A stretch of 10,310 nt of DNA from an uncultured cyanobacterium (GCA_937121005.1 CAKZKB010000366.1:1-10310), one strand, 5' to 3'; positions 1 through 7,469 are shown, counted from the first letter of the stretch. The notes: a model not told the origin generated them from the letters alone. Numbers and translations: made by a program.

Positions 1-603
1 GACGAACGCTCTTCGCCCGAGACTACCTACAACACCTTGGTTGCCGAACAAGAAACTAGGTTCGTCGGCTCCAGCCCGGATGTAATCGTTTCCGAAACCG
101 CCGACTACACTATCGTCGCCGCCGCTTCGGGTATCGGCTCCGAGGATAATGGTATCGTTGCCACCCAAGCTGTTGTCGCCACCAAGTCCGGCCGGACGAT
201 CGCCGTAAATCAGGTTGCTGTTTTCTTCAGTAAAAATATAGTCGCTACCGACACCACCGGAAATGGTTGAGGAGCGTTCGGCGTTGATGGTATCGTTGCC
301 CGCGTCACCGTAGAGAACGGCCAGGCCGGTATTATTGGTGAGGAAATCGTTGCCGTCAGGGGCGTTGAATTGTCCGTTACCGCCAAACAGACTGTCGCCC
401 GAGGCTTGCGAATTAATGGTGTCGTTGCCTTCTGCACCAAATAGGGCGCTGACCGATTGGTTAGGGCCTAAAATCGTGTCGTCGCCCTATCGGGCGACGA
501 CAATTCCCGAGCCGACCAAACGTAACAAATCGGCTTCGGGAGTGGCCCCACCTTCAAATAGTGAGGCTGTACCGAGTTGGCTAATGTCAGTAATGAGGGT
601 CAT
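1..603 (-). pseudogene. RTX/haemolysin-type calcium-binding repeat protein, 5' part, interrupted by an in-frame stop
   Basis: Read on the minus strand from ATG at 603-601, the frame gives a short N-terminus (MTLITDISQLGTASLFEGG) and then glycine/aspartate-rich nonapeptide-like repeats, such as YGDAGNDTI, GGVGSDYIF, SLGGNDTI and GGFGNDYIRAG. These are typical of RTX calcium-binding beta-roll proteins, which are usually exported by type I secretion and act at or outside the cell surface. A TAG stop at codon 39 (489-487) breaks the frame. The same frame is then open to the left edge, so one nonsense lesion, not a frameshift, separates the parts. No ATG or GTG follows the stop in frame, so a clean restart is unlikely. 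The stop sits in a palindrome (477-502). The gene could be a genuine pseudogene, a recent inversion mutation or an assembly error. The C-terminus lies outside the window. Confidence 0.62.
477..502. repeat. Perfect 11-bp inverted repeat with 4-nt loop carrying the premature stop
   Basis: The arms TGTCGTCGCCC (477-487) and GGGCGACGACA (492-502) are perfect reverse complements around the loop TATC (488-491). On the coding (minus) strand the loop reads GATA and creates codons CGA TAG. In the opposite orientation the same place reads CTA TCG (Leu-Ser) and the frame stays open. The right-hand part of the coding-strand palindrome encodes the Gly-Asp-Asp of an RTX repeat. Confidence 0.85.
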
Positions 604-844
604 AGTACAGAGTGGGTAATGATTTCAGACATCCCTCTGAAGGTAGATATCCTGAATGTGGCTACCGTATCACACGCCTAAAAGTCAAACAAGTCGATCT
701 GCGAGATTTTACAGATTCTTGACGCAAGAGACGTAAATGTACTTTAGCGGACAACAGATGCTCGCCCAACTGAACCATCGCGGGTGCGAGTCGTGGTACG
801 ATCTGGTTAAAAGCCGATCGCGGTTACTGTTTGCTGTCATTGCA

Positions 845-2347
845 ATGAGTTTTAAGGACGAATTCGGACTGTTACTTCGCGCTCGCTATCCCATCGTCTG
901 CGTGCCCACACCGGAAGAGGAACGACTCGAAGGAGAAATCGCGATCGCGGCCAAAGAACAGGGCGATCGCGCCGTGTATATTTGGGACTTTGTGGATGGC
1001 TATCGCGGCAATTTAAACGACGAAGGAACCGCCCGCCGCAACCCCTTAAACGCTTTAGAATTTGTCGAACAAACGCCCGCTAGCGCTCCCGCCATCTTTG
1101 TTTTGCGCGATTTCCACCGCTTTTTAGACGATCTCGCCATTTCGCGCAAACTGCGAAATCTCAGCCGGATGCTAGAATCGCAACCTAAAAATATTGTCAT
1201 TGTTGCGCCGCAACTGAACCTTCCCGATGACTTGGGCGAAACGATAACAGTGCTAGAATTTGCCCTCCCCGATCGCGAAGAAATTGCCAGGGAAATCGAT
1301 CGCTTACTCGCCGCCACCGGACAACAACTTGCCGACAGCGACAGGGCGCAATTGGCGCGATCGTGTCAAGGATTGTCCCTAAAACGGATTCGGCGGGTAC
1401 TGGCACGGGCGATCGCCACCCATGGCAAAATTGAACCAGAAGACGTAGAACTGGTACTCGAAGAAAAACGGCAAACCATCCGCCAAACCCAGATTTTAGA
1501 ATTCTATCCCGCCACCGAAAAAATTTCGGATATCGGCGGTTTAGACAACCTCAAAGACTGGCTGCTGCGCCGAGGGAGTGCCTTCTCCGAACAAGCTCGA
1601 TCCTACGGTTTGCCGCACCCGCGCGGGTTGCTGTTAGTGGGAATTCAAGGCACGGGCAAATCCTTAACTGCAAAGGCGATCGCCCATCACTGGCATTTAC
1701 CTCTGCTGCGATTGGACGTAGGGCGCTTGTTTGGTGGCTTAGTGGGCGAATCGGAATCTCGCACCCGCCAGACGATTCGCGTTGCCGAAGCTCTGGCTCC
1801 TTGCGTGTTGTGGATCGACGAAATCGATAAGGCTTTTGCCGGGATTGGCGGAAAAGGAGATGCGGGCACTGCTAGCCGCGTGTTTGGAACCTTCGTTACT
1901 TGGCTAGCCGAAAAAGACTCGCCCGTGTTTGTCGTTGCTACTGCCAACGACATCCAGTCCTTACCGCCGGAAATGTTGCGAAAAGGGCGCTTTGACGAGA
2001 TCTTTTTTGTCGGTTTGCCCGACAAGGACGAACGCCGGGAGATTTTGACGGTGCATTTGTCGCGGTTGCGCCCTCACAATATTAAGAGTTACGATCTCGA
2101 TCGCCTCGCTTACGAGATGCCGGATTTCTCCGGGGCAGAATTAGAAGAAGCGATCGTGGAAGCGATGCACATCGCCTTCTCTCAAGACCGGGATTTTACC
2201 ACCGAAGATATTCTCCTCGCTGCCAGCCAAATTGTCCCACTCGCACGCACGGCGAAAGAACAAATTCAGTTTTTGCAAGACTGGGCCGCGGCGGGGAAAG
2301 CCCGTCTGGCCTCGCGGCGCAATTTAATTAAAGATTTAGGATTGTAA
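845..2347 (+). CDS. ycf46: Ycf46-like AAA+ ATPase
   Basis: This is an AAA+ ATPase of the cyanobacterial/plastid Ycf46 family, about 500 residues. The N-terminal region begins MSFKDEFGLLLRARYPIVC, the usual start of this family, and leads into a C-terminal AAA module. Numbered from ATG 845, visible motifs are Walker A GIQGTGKS (266-273), Walker B VLWIDEID (321-328, with D325 and E326), sensor 1 VVATAN (363-368) and the arginine-finger segment RKGRFDE (379-385). All key nucleotide-binding and hydrolysis residues are present, so it should be active. From memory, the Synechocystis member (slr0374) has been linked to inorganic-carbon or stress responses. The target of this protein is not visible. 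An in-frame ATG at 737 would add 36 residues that do not resemble the family, so 845 is preferred. Neither start has a strong ribosome-binding site. The RTX gene is divergent upstream. Confidence 0.88.
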   Translation: MSFKDEFGLLLRARYPIVCVPTPEEERLEGEIAIAAKEQGDRAVYIWDFVDGYRGNLNDEGTARRNPLNALEFVEQTPASAPAIFVLRDFHRFLDDLAISRKLRNLSRMLESQPKNIVIVAPQLNLPDDLGETITVLEFALPDREEIAREIDRLLAATGQQLADSDRAQLARSCQGLSLKRIRRVLARAIATHGKIEPEDVELVLEEKRQTIRQTQILEFYPATEKISDIGGLDNLKDWLLRRGSAFSEQARSYGLPHPRGLLLVGIQGTGKSLTAKAIAHHWHLPLLRLDVGRLFGGLVGESESRTRQTIRVAEALAPCVLWIDEIDKAFAGIGGKGDAGTASRVFGTFVTWLAEKDSPVFVVATANDIQSLPPEMLRKGRFDEIFFVGLPDKDERREILTVHLSRLRPHNIKSYDLDRLAYEMPDFSGAELEEAIVEAMHIAFSQDRDFTTEDILLAASQIVPLARTAKEQIQFLQDWAAAGKARLASRRNLIKDLGL

Positions 2348-2367
2348 GTCGCAATCTGAATTAAAAT

Positions 2368-2373
2368 TATAAT
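2368..2373 (+). promoter_or_regulatory. Possible -10 box upstream of the first glycosyltransferase
   Basis: A consensus TATAAT lies in an AT-rich stretch 18 nt before ATG 2392. No good -35 hexamer sits at standard spacing; the nearest, TTGTAA at 2342, is 20 nt away. The call rests on the -10 match and the position between two genes. Confidence 0.3.
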
Positions 2374-2391
2374 ATCCTAACTTGTCTTTCT

Positions 2392-3276
2392 ATGATGTCC
2401 CAAACCGTCGCACCGCTTGTTAGCATTATTATTCCCGCATATCGGGCTGAAGAGACGATCGCCATGGCGATTAAAAGTCTTTTGGCGCAAACTTATTCCC
2501 ATTGGGAAGTCGTCATTGGTTCCAACGATCGCGTCAATTATTTAGCGGTACTCTCGCAGCAAGGCATTAGAGATCCGAGAATCAAACAGGCTTACACTGA
2601 GGGAATTGGTACGGGAGAAGCCCCGGCTCGAAATGTGGCCGCGACGATCGCCACTGGCGAGATTTTTGCTAACCTGGATGCGGATGATGCTTACGAACCC
2701 AACCGTTTAGAAGCATTAGTTCCCCTGGCGATCGAGTATGGAACTGCGATCGACAATACTGGCGTTTATAACACCGATTTGGTTTTGTACAAACGTCCGT
2801 TTCCCGATCGCACCGCAGTCACCTTTGCCACGTCAGATGACATTCTCAAACCCCGCGTTCCCTTTTTCCCCGTCTTTCGCCGAGAATTTCTCGGTTCGGG
2901 TTGGACGAAGGTTCCATTTGCGGCTGATGTTCTGTTCAACTTAGAACTGTTAAGTCGGGTCGAAAAAGTTGCTATTCATCCGCAACCGCTTTATCGATAT
3001 TACAAGCGCGAAAACTCGATTACTCAATCTGCTACCGCTTTCGATACGGCAGAAACGGCTTACAAACAAATCTTGTCGTTGTTAGCAGCAGGAAAACTCG
3101 ATCTCGCACCAGAAATTCGTACCGCCGCGATCGATGAGTTCTCGCAAAACCTCCGCCTCAATCGCGTTTTTCGTCGATATATGCAGGAGGGTCGCTGTCA
3201 GCATCTCGAGGAGTTTCTCGACATGACAGATAACGGACGCGCCGACTGGCTACAGACCGAATTAGAAGCAGTTTAA
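2392..3276 (+). CDS. Family 2 (GT-A fold) glycosyltransferase
   Basis: This is a predicted cytosolic or membrane-associated sugar transferase using a nucleotide-sugar donor. The 294-residue protein opens with the GT2 signature VSIIIPAYRAEETI (10-23). The donor-binding segment follows (WEVVIGSNDRVNY, 38-50), and the metal-binding motif is LDADDA (95-100, D96/D98/D99). The C-terminal part contains YRYYKRENSITQS, a common GT2 ending. No transmembrane helix is evident. Where most GT2 enzymes have two acidic residues after the second beta strand, this one has N45-D46, while its paralogue at 4354 has D41-D42. The next gene is a methyltransferase, suggesting assembly of a methylated glycan. A second ATG follows immediately (2395). 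There is no clear ribosome-binding site. Acceptor and donor cannot be told from sequence. Confidence 0.85.
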   Translation: MMSQTVAPLVSIIIPAYRAEETIAMAIKSLLAQTYSHWEVVIGSNDRVNYLAVLSQQGIRDPRIKQAYTEGIGTGEAPARNVAATIATGEIFANLDADDAYEPNRLEALVPLAIEYGTAIDNTGVYNTDLVLYKRPFPDRTAVTFATSDDILKPRVPFFPVFRREFLGSGWTKVPFAADVLFNLELLSRVEKVAIHPQPLYRYYKRENSITQSATAFDTAETAYKQILSLLAAGKLDLAPEIRTAAIDEFSQNLRLNRVFRRYMQEGRCQHLEEFLDMTDNGRADWLQTELEAV

Positions 3277-3350
3277 TCTTGATGTTCTACTGATAGTTTT
3301 ACCCCCCTTCCCTTGCTCGCTCCCAATTTTTTCTACAATGCTACTTTTTT

Positions 3351-3355
3351 AAGGA
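3351..3355 (+). promoter_or_regulatory. Ribosome-binding site deciding the start of the methyltransferase
   Basis: AAGGA lies 10 nt before ATG 3366. It almost abuts the alternative TTG at 3357, too close to serve it, so ATG 3366 is chosen. Confidence 0.6.
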
Positions 3356-3365
3356 ATTGGAAAAT

Positions 3366-4250
3366 ATGCCATCATTAAATGCTGAAAATTTGGAATTTTG
3401 CAAGCAAAAATTTCAGTTAAGCTACCATGTTGACTTTGTTTTTGAATGCTACCAAACAGTTGGTTTTCAGGGAAAAGATGTTCTGGAAGTAGGCGGTAGC
3501 TTGCCTGAAGGATTTGTTTTAGATTATCTTGGCGCGAAATCATGGTCGTGCTTAGAGAATCCTGAATACGATTTGTCTTTAATGGAAGTGGGAGGAGGAT
3601 GGCAGCAAGCCAGCGCTTTTAAGGGGATGTCGCCTACGAATCTTGCTGATTTTAGCTTTGAAAACAGATCTCTAGGACGTTACAATCTGTTTTTAGCCAA
3701 AATTGAAGACCTACCTAACCAACATTACGGAAAGTACGATTTAGTGTTTTCGATCGCGGCTTTCGAGCATATTCACAAACTCCCCCAAGCATTAGAAAAA
3801 ATGTATTTGGCCCTGAAGCCGGGCGGCAAATTGTTTTCAATGTTTGCCCCTATATGGTCGTCCCGCTACGGACATCACTTACCCACTTTAACCGATAAGA
3901 GCGGACGAACCATCGATCGCGATAAAAATAGTCTCATTCCTCCTTGGGGTCATTTAATTATGCGGCCACCAGAGTTATGCCGTCATTTATATCAACTGAC
4001 CGATCGCGAAACGTCCGATACGATCGTGTATTATGTTTATAATTCCGACCACATCAACCGTTTCTTTGCAGAAGATTACATCAACTTCATCGAGCAAAGT
4101 TCGTTTCGATCGATTCGGGTTCAACACCCACCCATCTTTGAATCTCCCATTACGCCGGAACTTCAACAGCAGTTAGAACGCCTCTATCCCCAGCGAAGTC
4201 AATTTAGCAATGATGGGTTTATCGTTGTTTTAGAGCGTCCTTTAGATTGA
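3366..4250 (+). CDS. Class I SAM-dependent methyltransferase
   Basis: A predicted S-adenosylmethionine-dependent methyltransferase of 294 residues, starting MPSLNAENLEF. Motif I is DVLEVGGS (38-45), a glycine-rich SAM-binding loop. The motif around YDLVFSIAAFEHIH (124-137) is typical of Methyltransf_11-like enzymes, followed by LKPGGKLFSMFAPIWSSRYG. The C-terminal half, about 130 residues with several aromatic and His residues, is probably the substrate cap. The gene sits between two paralogous GT2 genes on the same strand (89 nt after the first, 103 nt before the second), which points to a sugar or glycan intermediate as substrate. That is inference from context. An earlier in-frame TTG (3357) would add three residues but conflicts with the ribosome-binding site. 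The gene looks more AT-rich than the flanking ycf46. Confidence 0.82.
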   Translation: MPSLNAENLEFCKQKFQLSYHVDFVFECYQTVGFQGKDVLEVGGSLPEGFVLDYLGAKSWSCLENPEYDLSLMEVGGGWQQASAFKGMSPTNLADFSFENRSLGRYNLFLAKIEDLPNQHYGKYDLVFSIAAFEHIHKLPQALEKMYLALKPGGKLFSMFAPIWSSRYGHHLPTLTDKSGRTIDRDKNSLIPPWGHLIMRPPELCRHLYQLTDRETSDTIVYYVYNSDHINRFFAEDYINFIEQSSFRSIRVQHPPIFESPITPELQQQLERLYPQRSQFSNDGFIVVLERPLD

Positions 4251-4273
4251 TTGTCCTCATCGGCACGAATCTG

Positions 4274-4303
4274 TTGACAAAAGGTCTGAATTTTTGCTAA
4301 ATT
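4274..4303 (+). promoter_or_regulatory. Sigma-70-type promoter of the second glycosyltransferase
   Basis: A perfect -35 box TTGACA (4274-4279) is followed after 18 nt by TAAATT (4298-4303), which matches TATAAT at four of six positions. A transcript would start near 4310 and leave a leader of about 40-45 nt before ATG 4354. The second GT gene may therefore be transcribed separately from the preceding methyltransferase. Confidence 0.5.
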
Positions 4304-4353
4304 AGAAGCGAACAGACTTCTCTTGGCAATAGCATAGAGAGCCGCGATCGAAA

Positions 4354-5223
4354 ATGAACGATTCCCTAGTTTCTATTATCACGCCTGCTTATTATGGGGA
4401 GGATACGCTAGAGCGAGCGATTCGCAGCGTCTTGACGCAAAATTATTCTAACTGGGAAATGATAATTATTAGCGACGACGATCGGAACTACAAAGAAGTC
4501 GTACAACAGTATGGAATTGAAGACGATCGCCTGCGTTTCACCTCCACAGGTCAAGTTGGTTCTGGTGCTAGCAATGCCAGAAACAAAGGATTAGAAATGG
4601 CTCGAGGTCGATATATCAGTTGCTTGGATTGTGACGATGCGTTTAAGCCACATAAATTATCCACTTTACTTCCTTTCGCCAAAAAGTACGGCGTAGCAAT
4701 TTCGAGTATTGACTATCGAGATAGCGAAACTGACGATTGTTTAGAAAACTTAAGCGCACAACCAAAAGTAGACTACATTACACCCGAACAGTTGTTTACG
4801 GTCTGTTTTCATTCCGTAAGCGTCTATGTTTGCGATCGCGATAAAATAGACGTTTGTTACGATATCGATCTGCCGAATATGCAGGATGCAATATTTTTAA
4901 TGTCGTTTTTTAATACAGTTGACAAAATTGGATACTGTCACGAGCCACTCCATATTTATTATCGTCGCGATGGCTCGGCTTGCAATTCCCACAAGACCAC
5001 TCAATCGTTCATCTTTAGCAAAAAGAAAATTTTGGAAAAGTTGAATGCTGGCACAACGACTATTAAAAACCATCGAGCGCGATCGGCTACACAAAAGCAT
5101 ATTGATCTCATGTTACAAATGGAGGACATTTACACTCGAGAGGTCGCTAAAGATCCGAGCGTTAGTTTTCTAAAGCTGTTCAAGTCTTACCTAGAAGAGC
5201 GATCGGTTTGGATAACCCGATAG
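4354..5223 (+). CDS. Family 2 (GT-A fold) glycosyltransferase
   Basis: A 289-residue GT2 enzyme, evidently a paralogue of the one at 2392. It opens VSIITPAYYGEDTLERAI, then has IIISDDDRNY (37-46, D41-D42) and the metal-binding motif CLDCDDAF (90-97, D92/D94/D95). Both proteins share the unusual S-[DN]-D-x-x-N-Y stretch and a following GxGxxxARN-like segment, here VGSGASNARNKG. The C-terminus carries YYRRDGSACNSH. It is richer in cysteine than its paralogue, for example around residues 90-93 and 150-169. No membrane helix is visible. It is predicted to add a sugar in the same glycan pathway as its neighbours. The last 44 bp overlap the convergent methyltransferase at 5180. ATG 4354 has only a weak ribosome-binding site. 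Confidence 0.84.
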   Translation: MNDSLVSIITPAYYGEDTLERAIRSVLTQNYSNWEMIIISDDDRNYKEVVQQYGIEDDRLRFTSTGQVGSGASNARNKGLEMARGRYISCLDCDDAFKPHKLSTLLPFAKKYGVAISSIDYRDSETDDCLENLSAQPKVDYITPEQLFTVCFHSVSVYVCDRDKIDVCYDIDLPNMQDAIFLMSFFNTVDKIGYCHEPLHIYYRRDGSACNSHKTTQSFIFSKKKILEKLNAGTTTIKNHRARSATQKHIDLMLQMEDIYTREVAKDPSVSFLKLFKSYLEERSVWITR

Positions 5224-5881
5224 CGATATCCCCTTCTCGATCCTCAAATTTGAGATTGAGAAGTGCTTCCCACTGACTGAGAACTTCCCGTTCTCCACCG
5301 CGATTAACATCATCGAGAACGATGGCGCATTCTTCGGATAATTGAGGTAGAAAATAAGGGACAGCCGGATAGCGAGAATACTTGAGATGTTCTTCATAAG
5401 CAGGTGGCCCGTCAACCAACAACAGATCGATTTTTGTTTCCTTAGATAGCTGTTTTTCGATCGCGTTCGTATCGTACCAGGGAATATTATCTATGGCTAA
5501 ATCGGTTGCTTGCAAAGGAGCGTAGATTAAAGTGACTAAGCGATCGAGTCCTTCCTTTTGTAAGCGATGCGACATCATATCGCACCATTGTCGTTCGTGT
5601 TCTATGGTATAGAGATGTCCTCCATTTTGCTTCAGCAAGCGAGCGATATAAAATGTAGAAATGCCCGAACCGCATTCGACGATCGTCGAACGATTGTTCA
5701 GAAAAAGATCGTTCAAGATGTTGACTAAGGCACTCGGACGGATAGAAAATGCCGACCAAGGCAAATATGAAGTCGATAAGGGTGCTAAAAATTCAAAAGC
5801 TAATAAATCTGTCAATACATCGGCAATACCGGGAGACAGATCTGACTCTTGAAGTTGATGAATTGAGCGATGGATGACCAT
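5180..5881 (-). CDS. Class I SAM-dependent methyltransferase (Methyltransf_24-like)
   Basis: A 233-residue Rossmann-fold methyltransferase. Visible motifs are the SAM-binding loop IVECGSGIST (67-76), the acidic ribose-binding position in LYTIEHE (90-96, E94), LLLVDGPPA (153-161) and IVLDDVNRGG (187-196). The VDGPP plus LDD pattern matches Methyltransf_24-type O-methyltransferases, though the substrate is unknown. It runs against the upstream glycosyltransferase gene and overlaps its 3' end by 44 bp (5180-5223), so both stop codons lie inside the opposing gene. No transcription terminator fits between them. It lies 132 nt downstream of the folK-reductase pair on the same strand and might be read through from it. 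Its likely role in glycan or sugar methylation is inferred from the neighbours only. ATG 5881 has no clear ribosome-binding site. Confidence 0.8.
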   Translation of the reverse strand: MVIHRSIHQLQESDLSPGIADVLTDLLAFEFLAPLSTSYLPWSAFSIRPSALVNILNDLFLNNRSTIVECGSGISTFYIARLLKQNGGHLYTIEHERQWCDMMSHRLQKEGLDRLVTLIYAPLQATDLAIDNIPWYDTNAIEKQLSKETKIDLLLVDGPPAYEEHLKYSRYPAVPYFLPQLSEECAIVLDDVNRGGEREVLSQWEALLNLKFEDREGDIAIGLSKPIALLGKT

Positions 5882-5946
5882 TATTGCGATTGAAATTTAC
5901 TGATTGAATTTGCTTTTGGGCGAAAAGTAGGCATTCAAGTTGACCA

Positions 5947-5961
5947 AGAAACCGGATTTCT
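5947..5961. repeat. Dispersed palindrome, AGAAACCGGATTTCT
   Basis: This is an imperfect palindrome in the 5882-6013 intergenic stretch. It is nearly the same as the copies at 10233-10298. It lies between the reductase stop and the methyltransferase start, where an RNA hairpin could form. Confidence 0.55.
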
Positions 5962-6013
5962 AACACCAGTTTATGCTATACTACCTGAATAGTTACGATG
6001 AAAAATTTTTTGC

Positions 6014-6766
6014 TTAAATATATTCCCCCCCATCCATCCGCACGATCGCGCCTGTGATAAAATCTTGTTGTAGTAAAAACAAGATACTGTCAGTGACAAC
6101 TCGAGTATTCCCCGGAATTTTTAAGGGAATGTTCCGGCTTGCATAATCTGCCATAAATTTTTGCGGATCGGGATCTCCAGGGGGTTCGAGAATTTGTCCC
6201 AACGCTACCGCATTGACTGTAATGCGCGGAGCCAATTCTAATGCTAGCATTTCTGTCATATCCCACAAGCCCCGTTTGGTAAGGCGATAGGCAAATTTTT
6301 CAGGTTTGGGATGGGGAATGCGAGCATCGTTAATATTAATAATCTTCCCTTGCCCATCTGTCGGAACTTGTCGAGCAAAGGCGCGAGAGAGTTGAAATGG
6401 GGCGCGGAGGTTAATGGCGAATATTTTATCCCACAAATTAACATCAAGTTTGTCAAAAATATCTTCATCGGGGAAAATAGAAGCACTATTAATTAAAATA
6501 TCTACTTTCCCTAAAGTTTCAATTGCCTTGGGAATGATGCTATCCGTCGCCTGGGGGTCGGACAAATCGGCGGAGTACGTCACCGATCGCACGCCTAAAG
6601 ATTCCACTTCCGACTGGACATTCGCTGCGGCTTCAGTAGAACGACCGTAATGAATAAAGACATCGCACCCTGCTTTAGCGAGTGCAAGGACAATGGCACG
6701 ACCGACTCGAACTCCACCTCCGGTAACGAGAGCAACTTTTCCGTTTAAGTCCACGATCTGTCTCAA
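6014..6766 (-). CDS. Pteridine reductase-like short-chain dehydrogenase/reductase
   Basis: A 250-residue NADPH-dependent SDR. It has the PTR1-type nucleotide motif TGGGVRVGR (15-23, fitting TGxxxRxG with R20), HYGRS (39-43) for the NADPH 2'-phosphate, and NSASIF (93-98). The catalytic set is D147, Y160 and K164. Ordinary SDRs use Ser before YxxxK. Leishmania PTR1 instead uses Asp181-Tyr194-Lys198, with the same 13-residue Asp-Tyr spacing as here. S96 and F98 match PTR1 Ser111 and Phe113. The enzyme probably reduces dihydropterins and perhaps dihydrofolate in the cytosol. It starts 39 nt downstream of folK on the same strand, supporting a folate role. The start is uncertain: TTG 6766 is used, but GTG 6754 is also possible, and an upstream stop (6784-6782) rules out a longer form. 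A generic 3-oxoacyl-ACP-type reductase is less likely. Confidence 0.8.
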   Translation of the reverse strand: MRQIVDLNGKVALVTGGGVRVGRAIVLALAKAGCDVFIHYGRSTEAAANVQSEVESLGVRSVTYSADLSDPQATDSIIPKAIETLGKVDILINSASIFPDEDIFDKLDVNLWDKIFAINLRAPFQLSRAFARQVPTDGQGKIININDARIPHPKPEKFAYRLTKRGLWDMTEMLALELAPRITVNAVALGQILEPPGDPDPQKFMADYASRNIPLKIPGNTRVVTDSILFLLQQDFITGAIVRMDGGEYI

Positions 6767-6805
6767 ATATAGCTGTATAATCTAGGAAACCACAAAATCA
6801 ATATT

Positions 6806-7339
6806 TTAGCAAGTGACTCGCACGAGAGAGGGACGATATCGGAGCAGTATCGATCCAGTCAGTCTCACTTTTGCGGCCAGTTGGGGGATTGTTTTCCCCG
6901 ATACGGGATCGACCCAATGGGGCGCAATTTCTGCCAGGGGGACGAGAACAAACGCTCGTTCTCTCATGCGCGGATGGGGGATTTTTAGGTTGGGGGTATC
7001 TAAGATGATATTCTCAAATAAAATTAAATCGAGATCGAGCGTGCGCGGCCCCCAACGCTGTTGGCGGATGCGGCCGAATTGATTTTCAATAGCGAGTAAG
7101 GTATGGAGTAGATCGTGTGGTTTCAGACCCACTTCTAGCAAGGCACAACCGTTAAGATAGTCGGGTTGAGCCGGGCCGACTGGAGCAGTTCGATACCAAC
7201 TCGATCGCGCGATGACAGCAACATTGTCAAGGCGATCGAGGATATCCAGAGCATTTTCTAAGGTGGCAAGGGAATCACCTAAATTGCTGCCCAGGGCGAT
7301 GGCACTTTGGTAAACTGGGGGAAGGTCGCGATCGCTCAT
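6806..7339 (-). CDS. folK: 2-amino-4-hydroxy-6-hydroxymethyldihydropteridine pyrophosphokinase (HPPK)
   Basis: HPPK transfers pyrophosphate from ATP to 6-hydroxymethyl-7,8-dihydropterin, the step before dihydropteroate synthase in folate synthesis. The 177-residue length is usual for a stand-alone HPPK. The sequence shows IALGSNLGDS (14-23), the substrate and ATP segment RWGPRTLDLDLILF (95-108, with D102 and D104 as metal ligands) and IPHPRMRERAFVLVPL (120-135), which holds the conserved arginine loop. Nothing essential appears missing. It is followed after 39 nt by the pteridine reductase-like gene, a likely two-gene pterin operon. ATG 7339 is chosen because the family begins shortly before the ALGSN motif. 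There is no strong ribosome-binding site. The gene diverges from the membrane operon starting at 7470. Confidence 0.94.
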   Translation of the reverse strand: MSDRDLPPVYQSAIALGSNLGDSLATLENALDILDRLDNVAVIARSSWYRTAPVGPAQPDYLNGCALLEVGLKPHDLLHTLLAIENQFGRIRQQRWGPRTLDLDLILFENIILDTPNLKIPHPRMRERAFVLVPLAEIAPHWVDPVSGKTIPQLAAKVRLTGSILLRYRPSLVRVTC

Positions 7340-7469
7340 AAAAATTCAATGGTACTCGCTCACCCTATCATGTTACCTTGGAAGCGATTGGATTACGGAC
7401 GATCTGAGAGCATCGCTTCTGTTCTGTGAGTGTGGTTGACTTTCACGCTGGAGAGGTCGCGCCGCAGCC

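Noticed and set aside
624..641. 6-bp inverted repeat TTCAGA / TCTGAA in the RTX leader
   Set aside because: It is too short and AT-rich to support as an operator or hairpin.
719..745. TTGACG with TACTTT as a promoter for ycf46
   Set aside because: The spacer is only 15 nt and the -10 matches three of six positions, so it is too weak to call.
737..844. N-terminal extension of the Ycf46-like protein
   Set aside because: The family begins with the MSFKDEF-type sequence at 845, and the extra 36 residues have no family character.
5940..5982. TTGACC and TATACT as a plus-strand promoter
   Set aside because: They are 31 nt apart and no plus-strand gene follows.
7381..7419. 8-bp inverted repeat GAAGCGAT / ATCGCTTC between folK and the membrane operon
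   Set aside because: The loop is 23 nt, it sits at no defined place relative to a promoter, and an arm of this length is expected by chance in GCGAT-rich DNA.
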